This document shows, in pieces, positions 18,901 through 25,843 of a stretch of 64,000 nt of DNA (positions are counted from its first letter, which is position 1; each line of letters starts with the position of its first letter). The DNA is taken from NCBI RefSeq assembly GCF_028736155.1, contig NZ_CP117879.1, positions 2,790,001-2,854,000 of the forward strand, in the 5' to 3' direction. The notes beneath the pieces were generated by a model. It was given only the letters and a program-made list of their open reading frames with translations, had not been told where the DNA came from and did no database searches. The position numbers and the translations under genes are program-made. This stretch comes from Flavobacterium sp. KACC 22763 (lineage in GTDB: Bacteria; Bacteroidota; Bacteroidia; Flavobacteriales; Flavobacteriaceae).

Positions 18901-19951
18901 GGAAATTCAAGAAAAATACATGACCACAATAAATCAATCGGCTCATTCTCTTCTTGAAATTATTAATGACATTTTAGATTTCTCAAAAATTGAGGCTGGA
19001 AAATTAGAGCTCTTTATTGACTTATATGATATCAAAAAAATCTTAGGACAAATTTTTGATTTAATTATATACGAATCCAACAAAAAGAATCTAAAACTTG
19101 AGTTGAATATAGACCCTGAAGTTCCAAAATATATCTGGACAGATATTGTCCGCATCAAACAAATTTTGATTAATCTGCTTTCTAATGCAGTTAAATTTAC
19201 AACTGAAGGTTCCATCAAATTAAATGTTTCCGTTTTAGAAAAAAACAAAAACAACAATTGTGTTATTCGTTTTGCGGTTATCGATACCGGAATTGGCATA
19301 TTAGAAAAAAATCAAAAGAAAATTTTCAGAGCCTTTTCTCAGGAAGACAGTTCTACAACAAGAAAATTTGGAGGAACTGGTCTTGGTTTAACCATATCTA
19401 ATCAGTTGCTTGCTTTAATGGAAAGCCGTTTACAACTAGAAAGCAAAATTGACGAAGGAAGCACTTTTTTCTTTGATTTGAATTTAAAAACAAGCAACCA
19501 GAGTATTAATGATAAATACAATGCCGAACTCAAAAGTTTAAACATCAATCTGGATTCTGATGAAATAGAAACAAACGGCAATAATATTACTTTTTTAATT
19601 GTGGAAGACAACAAAGTAAACATGCTTCTTCTTAAGACAATTATAAAAAATCTATACAATAATGCTTTTATTTTCGAATGTGAAAATGGATATGAAGCCA
19701 TTCAGCAATTTGAAAAAATTAATCCGACCATTATTTTTATGGATATTCAGATGCCTATTATGAATGGTTACGAAACTGCCAAAGCAATCAGAAATACTAA
19801 AAAAGGACGCGATGTTCCAATAATAGCCGTTACTGCTGGCGCAGAAAAGGAAGAACGCAACAAATGCATTTCTGCTGGAATGGACGATTACATTTCTAAA
19901 CCAATTATGAAAGGAAGTGTTGAAGAAGCTTTAATTAAATGGCTGGGATAA
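15905..19951 (+). CDS. Hybrid sensor histidine kinase with PAS, GAF and receiver domains
   Basis: The 1348-residue inner-membrane protein has about eight hydrophobic segments (residues about 40-235), then PAS (about 245-345), PAS (about 355-470), GAF (about 495-650), GAF (about 665-815) and PAS with PAC (about 825-945). Next are a HisKA domain with the phosphoacceptor His977 in MSHEIRTPLNG, an HATPase with GTGLGLTISNQLL, and a receiver with the phosphorylatable Asp1280 in IIFMDIQMP. It should autophosphorylate and pass phosphate to its own receiver. There is no output-domain regulator next door, so the downstream partner is unknown. An alternative start at 15,980 (MTGWYVF) would trim 25 residues and is equally plausible. 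Confidence 0.9.
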   Translation: MVANCSFFNSVISGISASGSAFESIMTGWYVFNPDIIFYNNHKLIVLGLSLFAFLSLLVYQFFKIKSKIGYFIEKKKEQDTVSREYQLYILFFGIAVIVIEIINEIFKIRPKSLLVVNVLIGIFVLFIYTVTNRIKWVRDQIQQIFISCFFIYISYVAYNIVTLRNDVVPIIVFLISFFFSYNILKPIKIYWTFVGLTFAFLIATLAFHLIPIKSSILLLNFCILIFIINQVKYAVLLNNRDNFRFANEIVHKGNSLTIASNQKSEILFCSETITPILGYQPEEVMGVKFWELTEDSEEKLDPIKNHENKLYIRKLKTKSGEYKYIQWKDKKFSEDLIISIGQDVTEQVIVQDQYKNLIQTATDIIFEIDAEGHFTFINEFGFSTLGYTENEIIKKHYSNFIHENYITSAVDFYENLVLNENNYPIIEIPILKKNGEEMWISQKIIVRKNDLGLTTGFSGIARDITEKKNIEKEKKRRLKKIEAYNSSTKKLSTTDFSKYDELNTIIDLILKEAAIISDVNRVSFWKYDDDLITCKNLFSLDNQSVSDKNILKKESYPIYFETLNNKAIINAPDVFNKLETSEFQKLYFTKNNIKSMLDVPIFLTGQLAGVVCFESTEHKREWDNEDINYARTISDVISLAISSQMRLEAERKLELKGQLLSALSLCTEKFLLSKTTHQMFEETYNIIGKAAKVDHMYYYEKDAIYNTVSQKYKWSREGVTHQITPLRSMTEENLREIYDAASQRKILNTLTRNLNDGFFKKLLSDNEIQSILILPIYINDIFTGFIGFDDCTTEREWSEDEINIFQVLANNISSALERNRNETKIIQSEEKFKLIANNIPGTVYLSKFDAFSTKIFLNDEVSNLTGYSKSEFIENNLSFLSLIHPDDKEDVINNQIDNLQNGMPLHNVYRIKRKSGEYIWIEEFGDVIKRDDEIEFVGGIYFDITSKKEIEDAIKAKQLAEAASKSKSDFLANMSHEIRTPLNGIIGFTHLLMKTDLEEIQEKYMTTINQSAHSLLEIINDILDFSKIEAGKLELFIDLYDIKKILGQIFDLIIYESNKKNLKLELNIDPEVPKYIWTDIVRIKQILINLLSNAVKFTTEGSIKLNVSVLEKNKNNNCVIRFAVIDTGIGILEKNQKKIFRAFSQEDSSTTRKFGGTGLGLTISNQLLALMESRLQLESKIDEGSTFFFDLNLKTSNQSINDKYNAELKSLNINLDSDEIETNGNNITFLIVEDNKVNMLLLKTIIKNLYNNAFIFECENGYEAIQQFEKINPTIIFMDIQMPIMNGYETAKAIRNTKKGRDVPIIAVTAGAEKEERNKCISAGMDDYISKPIMKGSVEEALIKWLG

Positions 19952-20113
19952 ATTTTAGTTTTAAGTCGCAGTCGCAGTTTTCAGTTTCAGATTGTTTGCT
20001 GGCACTGAAAAGTGTGACCAAAAACTAAACATAAGCGTTTCAATTGTAAAATTTATCATAAAAAATCTATAAATTCGTACAACGTTTCAAACATAAAATA
20101 AAAACAATTCAAT

Positions 20114-20968
20114 ATGAAGTGGCAAGGCAGAAGACAAAGTGATAATGTCGAAGACAGAAGATCAATTTCCGGCGGAGGTAAAGCAATAATTGGTGGTGGA
20201 GTTATCGGAATCATTGTTTTACTGCTTAATGTTTTTGGTGGCGAAACTGGCCAGCAGATAGCACCAATTTTAGAGCAAATGCAAGGCGGTCAAGGCCAAC
20301 AGACAGAAGCTGCAGCTCCTTTAAGCAAGGAAGACGAAGAAATGGGGAATTTTGTTAGAGTTGTTCTAGCAGATAATGAAGATATTTGGAGTAAAGTTTT
20401 TGCCGAAAATGGCATGACCTACGAAAAACCAAAATTAGTGCTTTTTAAAGGTAGCGTACAAACTGCCTGCGGAGGCGCATCATCGGCTTCTGGTCCTTTT
20501 TATTGTCCGGGAGATAGAAAAGTATATATGGATTTAGGTTTCTTTGAGGAGCTAAAAAGTAAATTTGGCGCAAAAGGTGGCGATTTTGCCATTGCTTACG
20601 TTATCGCACATGAAATTGGCCACCACATACAAACTTTGCTTGGTACGTCTGCAAAAATGCGTCAGGAACAGCAAGGAAAAAGTGAAGCCGAGGCTAATAA
20701 ACTATCTGTTGCTTTAGAACTACAAGCTGACTTCTACGCTGGTGTTTGGGCACATTACAATCAAGAAAATCTAGATGTTGGCGACATCGAGGAAGCATTA
20801 AGTGCGGCAAACGCTGTTGGAGACGATGCTATTCAAAGTAAAATGCAAGGACATGTAGTTCCAGATTCTTTTACCCATGGAACTTCAGAACAAAGAATGT
20901 ATTGGTTTAAAAAAGGTTACAAAACCGGCGATATTAAACAAGGTACTACATTTGAAGAAATTCAATAA
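20114..20968 (+). CDS. ypfJ: YpfJ/KPN_02809 family neutral zinc metalloprotease
   Basis: The 284-residue protein has a basic N-terminus (MKWQGRRQSDNVEDRR), one membrane anchor near residues 25-45 (AIIGGGVIGIIVLLLNVFG) and an extracytoplasmic zinc-protease domain. The domain carries HEIGHH at about residues 166-171, the upstream CGGASSASGPFYCPGDRKVY, and LELQADFYAGVWAHY supplying the third zinc ligand. It ends with the family phrase FTHGTSEQRMYWFKKGY. The substrate is not known for this family. It is monocistronic and ends at a strong terminator. Confidence 0.93.
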   Translation: MKWQGRRQSDNVEDRRSISGGGKAIIGGGVIGIIVLLLNVFGGETGQQIAPILEQMQGGQGQQTEAAAPLSKEDEEMGNFVRVVLADNEDIWSKVFAENGMTYEKPKLVLFKGSVQTACGGASSASGPFYCPGDRKVYMDLGFFEELKSKFGAKGGDFAIAYVIAHEIGHHIQTLLGTSAKMRQEQQGKSEAEANKLSVALELQADFYAGVWAHYNQENLDVGDIEEALSAANAVGDDAIQSKMQGHVVPDSFTHGTSEQRMYWFKKGYKTGDIKQGTTFEEIQ

Positions 20969-20996
20969 TACATAAACCAAATATAATAACCACCAG

Positions 20997-21027
20997 AAAA
21001 GCACAACTTAAGCAGTTGTGCTTTTTT
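20997..21027 (+). terminator. Intrinsic terminator after ypfJ
   Basis: The stem AAAAGCACAACT (20,997-21,008) pairs with AGTTGTGCTTTT (21,014-21,025) around a 5-base loop and continues into T residues. Confidence 0.85.
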
Positions 21028-21128
21028 AATTTCCAATATTTTAAAAATTCCAAATTCCAAACTCTTTGAGATTAGATTCAAAATAAAAAATTCCAAATTT
21101 CAAACTGCAATGAGTTGGAATTTGGACC

Positions 21129-21156
21129 CGAGCGATAGCGAATAGGCGAAGCAATT
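21129..21156. repeat. 28-bp intergenic element, copy 1
   Basis: The 28 bases beginning CGAGCGATAGCGAATAGG and ending GCGAAGCAATT are identical to 31,790-31,817. Here they sit inside a stretch of repeated TTCCAAATTCCAAA words. No gene lies in the surrounding 21,030-21,200. Confidence 0.75.
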
Positions 21157-21197
21157 TCAAAAAATTGGAATTTTACTTTTTTTAGTTTTCGTCAGAA

Positions 21198-21230
21198 AAC
21201 AAAAAAAGCCTTGAATTTCTTCAAGGCTTT
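21198..21230 (-). terminator. Intrinsic terminator for tRNA-His
   Basis: On the minus strand AAAGCCTTGAA (complement of 21,220-21,230) pairs with 21,205-21,215 around a 4-base loop, followed by seven T. It starts 8 bases beyond the tRNA 3' end. Confidence 0.85.
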
Positions 21231-21237
21231 AAATCTG

Positions 21238-21312
21238 GGTGGCTGACCGGGTTCGAACCGGCGACCCGCGGCACCACAAACCGCTACTCTAACCAGCTGA
21301 GCTACAACCACC
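21238..21312 (-). tRNA. tRNA-His (GTG)
   Basis: The minus-strand sequence folds as a full cloverleaf. It has a 7-bp acceptor, the D arm GCTC/GAGT, the anticodon stem GCGGT/GCCGC with loop TTGTGGT (anticodon GTG), and the T arm GCCGG-TTCGAAC-CCGGT. An extra G at position -1 (21,312) pairs with C73 (21,238), the identity element of tRNA-His. CCA is not encoded; the bases after position 73 are CAG. An intrinsic terminator follows at once. Confidence 0.95.
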
Positions 21313-21390
21313 ATTTTTCTGCTTAGCGAGTGCAAATATAGAACAAAGGTTGAGTTCTACAAAGAAAAAAATGAAAAATTTTCATAAAAA

Positions 21391-22107
21391 TTATATCAAA
21401 TTTTCTAAGCTATTGACTGCCAAACATCTTTCAACTGTAAAACCTTCTGCAAAATCTTTCCCAACTAGTCTTCCTAAGTCTTTTGCACGATAATTTAGGC
21501 TTTCAAAAAAGTTTTTACTCGTAATTGGCGTCGCAGGTTCATTTGAATTCGGATCATAAAACTGGGTTTTATAAGCCATAATCGCTTCCACCTTTTTTTC
21601 TTCGAATCCTGTAATATCCACAACGAAGTCTGGAGTAATATTTTTCCATTGAATATAATGATACACTACTTTAGGCCTCCATGCTTCCTGTTTCACTCCG
21701 TCTATTGAAGTTTCAATTTTCATTAAACCCGATAAAAAGCAAGCATCAGAAACCAATTTGCTCCCTTTTCCGTGATCAATATGGCGATCGTCGATTGCAT
21801 TGCACAATACAATTTCTGGTTTGTATTTGCGAATCATTTTAATAACTTCTAATTGATGCTTTTCATCATTAACAAAAAACCCGTCGCGCATTGCTAAATT
21901 TTCACGCACTAGAACTCCTAAAATGGCCGCAGCGTCTTTTGCTTCCTGATCTCTAATTTCAGCCGTTCCGCGCGTTCCTAATTCACCACGCGTTAAATCT
22001 ACAATACCTACTTTTTTACCAAGTGATACTTCTTTTAAAATGGTTCCAGCACAACCTAATTCTACGTCGTCTGGATGCGCCCCGAAGGCTAATATGTCTA
22101 ATTTCAT
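21391..22107 (-). CDS. bshB1: Bacillithiol biosynthesis deacetylase BshB1
   Basis: The 238-residue cytoplasmic zinc enzyme removes the acetyl group from N-acetylglucosaminyl-malate in the synthesis of bacillithiol, the low-molecular-weight thiol of Firmicutes and many Bacteroidetes. The LmbE/PIG-L metal motif AHPDDVELG is at residues 10-18. DLTRGELGTRGT follows near 38-49, and the second metal-binding motif DDRHIDHGKGS is near 106-116. The C-terminal NSNEPATPITSKNFFESLNYRAKDLGRLVG fits the BshB1 subgroup. menF lies upstream on the same strand with a repeat-filled gap of about 95 bases. Other bsh genes are not in the window. Confidence 0.93.
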   Translation of the reverse strand: MKLDILAFGAHPDDVELGCAGTILKEVSLGKKVGIVDLTRGELGTRGTAEIRDQEAKDAAAILGVLVRENLAMRDGFFVNDEKHQLEVIKMIRKYKPEIVLCNAIDDRHIDHGKGSKLVSDACFLSGLMKIETSIDGVKQEAWRPKVVYHYIQWKNITPDFVVDITGFEEKKVEAIMAYKTQFYDPNSNEPATPITSKNFFESLNYRAKDLGRLVGKDFAEGFTVERCLAVNSLENLI

Positions 22108-22117
22108 TTATTTTTTG

Positions 22118-22193
22118 TTTCAGGTTTCAAGTTTCAGGTTTCAAGTTTCAGGTTTCAAGTTCTGTTGACAACTTGAAACCTTAAACTTGAAAC
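22118..22193. repeat. 14-bp tandem repeat with inverted partner
   Basis: Three exact 14-bp units of TTTCAGGTTTCAAG run at 22,118-22,159. They are followed by AACTTGAAACC and AAACTTGAAAC in the opposite sense (22,170-22,193), so the region can fold back. Related CCTGAAACCTGAAACTT words occur near 3293-3309. Confidence 0.75.
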
Positions 22194-22203
22194 AATTTAT
22201 AAA

Positions 22204-23268
22204 CTATTTTCTCAAGACTCTTTTCATCGTCATTGATTTATTCACGCTTTCTTCCCATTCTTTTTCGGGAACACTTTCTTTTGTGATTCCGCAGCCCATA
22301 TACAGAATGGCTTTATTTTCCTGAATCTGCATACATCGTAAATTTACAAATAAATCAGAACTTGAATTATTTCCAGCAAAAGTGCTGTTTAATTCGCCTA
22401 GAAAACCAGTATAGAAAGTTCTATCGTAATTCTCATTATCCAAAATAAATGCTTTCGATTTCTTTTTTGGAAGTCCGCAAACGGCAGGTGTTGGATGCAA
22501 AGTATCAACCACTTCTTCTAGAGTTGAATTATCTTTTAAAACACCCGAAATATCCGTTTTAATATGCCAAATCGATCCTGCTTTTAAACTGTAAGGTTCA
22601 GAAACCACAACCGAAGCTGTAAATTCTCGAAGTCTTTTCACAATAAAATCGGTTACAAACTGCTGTTCATCTTTTTCTTTTTGCTGCCAAACAATTTCTG
22701 TTTCCTGATTATCTTTCTGCGTTCCCGCCAAAGCCATGGTTTCAAAAACATTTCCGTTTGCCTTTAAAAGTTTTTCAGGCGTTGCTCCCATCCAAAGTCC
22801 AATTTTCGGGTGAAAGAAACAATAACAGAAAGTAGCAGGATACAGTTGAACCAAGTGCTGAAAAGTTTCAATAAAATCAAATTCAGCCAAAGGCACCTCT
22901 TCGCTTCTTGACAAAACTACTTTTTTGAATTCTTCATTTTTAATGGCTTGAATTCCTTGAGCCACTAAATATTCATACTGAAATTTAGCTTCTGGATCAA
23001 AACTCAAATCGTCTATTTCAATTGGTTCGAAAGAAGTTTTTTCTTTTTCGGCAGTAATAATTTCCGATTCATTTTCAGGAATCAGGATTAATTGTTTTTC
23101 ATCAAAAGAAGCAAAAACAAATCCTTTTTCGCTGTAATCAGAAACGGTATTTAAATTATTGTTCTGTTGTAAAATCCCAACAAAATTTGTTGAGTTAGGT
23201 TTTGAATAAAGTACAAAAGGCAAATTCTGTTCTTTATGATTTTTAATTTTTAAGAAAAATGAATTCAT
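22204..23268 (-). CDS. menF: Isochorismate synthase
   Basis: The 354-residue enzyme converts chorismate to isochorismate. Its chorismate-binding domain (about 95-354) shows EEFKKVVLSRSEEVPL, a GATPEKLL motif near 180, FETMALAGTQ, and FVTDFIVKRL. TLHPTPAVCGLPKKKS and FYTGFLGELN carry the Mg and chorismate contacts. The sequence is of the MenF/EntC type with a short N-terminal region. A thioesterase of the MenI type starts upstream with only 3 bases between the genes, so menaquinone rather than siderophore synthesis is the likely use. This supplies the quinone that the hydrogenase at 34-38 kb would reduce. Confidence 0.9.
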   Translation of the reverse strand: MNSFFLKIKNHKEQNLPFVLYSKPNSTNFVGILQQNNNLNTVSDYSEKGFVFASFDEKQLILIPENESEIITAEKEKTSFEPIEIDDLSFDPEAKFQYEYLVAQGIQAIKNEEFKKVVLSRSEEVPLAEFDFIETFQHLVQLYPATFCYCFFHPKIGLWMGATPEKLLKANGNVFETMALAGTQKDNQETEIVWQQKEKDEQQFVTDFIVKRLREFTASVVVSEPYSLKAGSIWHIKTDISGVLKDNSTLEEVVDTLHPTPAVCGLPKKKSKAFILDNENYDRTFYTGFLGELNSTFAGNNSSSDLFVNLRCMQIQENKAILYMGCGITKESVPEKEWEESVNKSMTMKRVLRK

Positions 23269-23271
23269 AAT

Positions 23272-23703
23272 TTACTCACTTTTCTTTCTATCCAAAACCA
23301 TATTCGTCAATTTGCAAAGCGAAACCAAGTTCCCTTCTTCATCGGTAATCTTAATTTCCCAAAGATGAAGGCTTCTTCCTTTGTGAATAATTCTGGCTGT
23401 TCCAAAAACATAGCCTTCACGAATACTTTTTAGATGATTTGCCGAAATTTCGATGCCTCTTACCTCCTGCTCTTTCGGATTAATAAAAAAGAAAGAAGCC
23501 GCACTCCCAACACTTTCTGCTAAAGCAACAGAAGCACCTCCATGCAATAATCCCATTGGCTGATGAACGCTTGGATTTACAGGCATTTTTGCAGTTAAAA
23601 AATCCTCTCCGGCGTCGATATATTCAATTTTCAGCGTTTCCATTAATGTGTTTTTAGAAAACTCATTACAGCGCGCTAAAATCTGTTCTTTTGTATAATT
23701 CAT
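23272..23703 (-). CDS. menI: Hotdog-fold thioesterase, probably 1,4-dihydroxy-2-naphthoyl-CoA hydrolase
   Basis: The 143-residue PaaI/YdiI-type protein has the signature QPMGLLHGGASVALAESVGS near residues 49-68; the His-Gly-Gly and the Glu are the expected active-site residues. Length and fold match E. coli MenI, which hydrolyses DHNA-CoA late in menaquinone synthesis. The gene abuts menF with 3 bases between them, which supports the MenI reading, but generic phenylacetyl-CoA-type thioesterases share these motifs. The symbol therefore rests on context. Confidence 0.72.
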   Translation of the reverse strand: MNYTKEQILARCNEFSKNTLMETLKIEYIDAGEDFLTAKMPVNPSVHQPMGLLHGGASVALAESVGSAASFFFINPKEQEVRGIEISANHLKSIREGYVFGTARIIHKGRSLHLWEIKITDEEGNLVSLCKLTNMVLDRKKSE

Positions 23704-23903
23704 TAAAATAAACTTTAAAAACGTAAAATTAAAGAAAGATAAGACATAAATCTAAAATCAGATTCTAAAATTTAAAAATCAACTTCAAACCTGTAGGTTT
23801 TTTGTTATTTTTACAAAAACAATCAAAATCAATCTTTGGCTTTTTTTTGCCACTCCCGATAGCTATCGGGATACACAGATTAAAAAAATTAAAAAATGAT
23901 ATA

Positions 23904-23973
23904 GCCACGAATTACACTAATCTACACGAATTAATTTGAAATAAAATTTGTGAAAATTAGTGTAATTCGTGGC
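23904..23973. repeat. Dispersed palindromic repeat with 18-bp perfect arms
   Basis: GCCACGAATTACACTAAT (23,904-23,921) and its exact complement (23,956-23,973) surround a 34-base centre. It belongs to the same family as 10,483-10,555. It lies just upstream of the lipoprotein start, so the hairpin could influence translation of that gene. Confidence 0.85.
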
Positions 23974-23988
23974 AAAAAAGAAACAATA

Positions 23989-25503
23989 ATGCGTCAATAC
24001 TTTGTACTTTTTATTTTCGGAATAATTCTAGCATTCAGTTCTTGCCGAACTGACTTTGATACTGTTGCCAGTTCTGGAGATTTAAAATTTTCAAAAGACA
24101 CCGTTTATTTAGATACTGTTTTTAAAAACATTGGTTCAAGCACTTATCAATTGAAAGTCTATAACCGAAGTAAAAATGATATTTCGATTCCGACTGTACA
24201 ATTTAAAAAAGGCTTAAACTCCAAATACAGAATGACGGTTGACGGAATGAGCGGCAACGAAGGAAAGATTTATAAAGATGTTACGCTTTTAGCAAAAGAC
24301 AGTTTGTACATTTTTATAGAAACTACAGCAGATATTACAGACGCCAATCCAACAGATTTTTTATATACTGATGAAATTCAGTTTGACAGCGGTGCTAATT
24401 TGCAGGAGGTAGCTTTGGTAACCTTAATTCAAGATGCTGTATTTTTATATCCAAATCAAAATCCAGACGGAACAAAGGAAAAAATTAAAATTGACGGCAA
24501 AGAGGTTGACGGATTTTATTTGAGTGAAAATGATCCAACAAACGGAAACGAACTTCTTTTTACAAATGACAAACCTTACGTAATTTATGGTTACGCAGGA
24601 GTTCCCGAAAACAAAACAGTAACTTTTGAAGCTGGCTCAAGAATCCATTTTCACGCCAATTCTGGTTTATATGTCGGAAATAATGCTTCACTTCAAATTA
24701 ATGGAACAACTTCTAAAACTGATAAACTCGAAAACGAAGTTATTTTTGAAGGCGATCGTTTAGAATCGCTTTACTCTGATATTCCAGGACAGTGGAAATC
24801 GGTTATTTTTGAAAAAGGAAGCACCAATCATGCTATCAATCATTTGACTTTAAAAAATGCTGTTACTGGTTTAGAATTCAGAAGTCCATTAAATACAATT
24901 GAAATTAAAAATACTCAAGTGTATAATTGTGTTGAGTACGGAATCTTAGCTCAAAATGCACAAATTAATGGAGAAAACATAGTCATTAATTATGCTGGAT
25001 TAGCTAGTCTATCTTGTGTTTATGGCGGAAACTACAAATTTACACATTGCACTTTCAACAATAACTGGTCGACACCTTCTCAATTTGCGGTTAACTTAAG
25101 TAATTCTTTGGCAGGAGCAACTCCAGAAGCCAATCCGCTTACTCAGGCAACTTTTAATAATTGCATTATTTACGGTTCGGCTACAAATGAATTTAATTTA
25201 GATAAAAATACAAGCGCTCCATTTGTATATCAATTAAACAATTGTCTACTAAAATTCAGCAGTTCAACTACAAATCCTAATTATCAATTTAAAACCGATA
25301 CTGAACATTACAACAACATTATTCTGAATGAAAATCCGAAGTTTTATAATGTTTCGCAGAATAAATTTAATATCGATAAAACTTCTGCCGCTTTCGCGAA
25401 AGGGAATCAGGCCTATATAATTCCAACAGATATTCTAGGAATTACAAGAACTTCTCCGCCAGATTTGGGTGCTTATCAAAGTCAAGATTTTCCTAAAAAG
25501 TAG
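23989..25503 (+). CDS. Lipoprotein with right-handed beta-helix-like region
   Basis: I chose the ATG at 23,989 (504 residues), which opens a lipoprotein signal (MRQYFVLFIFGIILAFSSC, lipobox Cys at residue 19). A frame from 23,950 would start within the palindromic repeat. After an N-terminal Ig-like part (about 25-130), residues about 190-420 carry the repeated short strands and Asn ladders (HFHANSGLYVGNNASLQING, ITLKN-type turns) of a parallel beta-helix. It ends with the LGITRTSPPDLGAYQ motif that closes many Bacteroidetes choice-of-anchor/right-handed helix proteins. It is probably surface or periplasmic. The ligand or enzymatic role is unknown. Confidence 0.78.
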   Translation: MRQYFVLFIFGIILAFSSCRTDFDTVASSGDLKFSKDTVYLDTVFKNIGSSTYQLKVYNRSKNDISIPTVQFKKGLNSKYRMTVDGMSGNEGKIYKDVTLLAKDSLYIFIETTADITDANPTDFLYTDEIQFDSGANLQEVALVTLIQDAVFLYPNQNPDGTKEKIKIDGKEVDGFYLSENDPTNGNELLFTNDKPYVIYGYAGVPENKTVTFEAGSRIHFHANSGLYVGNNASLQINGTTSKTDKLENEVIFEGDRLESLYSDIPGQWKSVIFEKGSTNHAINHLTLKNAVTGLEFRSPLNTIEIKNTQVYNCVEYGILAQNAQINGENIVINYAGLASLSCVYGGNYKFTHCTFNNNWSTPSQFAVNLSNSLAGATPEANPLTQATFNNCIIYGSATNEFNLDKNTSAPFVYQLNNCLLKFSSSTTNPNYQFKTDTEHYNNIILNENPKFYNVSQNKFNIDKTSAAFAKGNQAYIIPTDILGITRTSPPDLGAYQSQDFPKK

Positions 25504-25507
25504 TTTT

Positions 25508-25690
25508 TACCACAAAGACGCTAAGGCACAAATTTTTTTATACAAAGTATATCGTAGAGACGCACTGCAGTGCGTCTACGCAACGAATATCCACAATACG
25601 TTAGACGCACTGCAGTGCGTCTCTACAGAATACTGGAACGAAAATCTAATGTGCCGAAATAACTTTGCGTCTTAGCTCCTTCGTGGCAAA
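25508..25690. repeat. Compound nested palindrome
   Basis: The outer arms ACCACAAAGACGCTAAGG (25,508-25,525) and AACTTTGCGTCTTAGC...CGTGGCAAA (25,660-25,690) are imperfect complements. Inside sit two identical 20-bp self-complementary words AGACGCACTGCAGTGCGTCT at 25,558-25,577 and 25,603-25,622, themselves flanked by GTAGAG and CTCTAC. A third copy with one changed base is at 52,149-52,168. No gene is supported here; an open frame across the region is only repeat sequence. Confidence 0.75.
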
Positions 25691-25759
25691 TAAAAAAACA
25701 TCGTAAGAAAATATATCTAAAATTAAACATCACTTAACGTATTGCTTTCATAAAAGTAG

Positions 25760-25767
25760 TAGATTTG
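25760..25767 (+). promoter_or_regulatory. Bacteroidetes -7 box for the EndA-like gene
   Basis: TAGATTTG fits TAnnTTTG. A TTG at 25,742-25,744 is 15 bases upstream, shorter than the usual spacer. A leader of about 70 bases would precede the ATG at 25,844. Confidence 0.5.
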
Positions 25768-25843
25768 CTATAACACATTTTTAAAAACTTAACAATCAGG
25801 TTTTTAAAATGGTTTTCTCAACCAAATCTTAAAACTATTAATT

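Noticed and set aside
22118-22193. A CRISPR array
   Set aside because: The 14-bp units are directly abutting with no spacers, and no cas genes are present.
25469-25675. A 68-codon reading frame after the lipoprotein gene
   Set aside because: It overlaps the lipoprotein end in another frame and otherwise consists of the nested palindromes.
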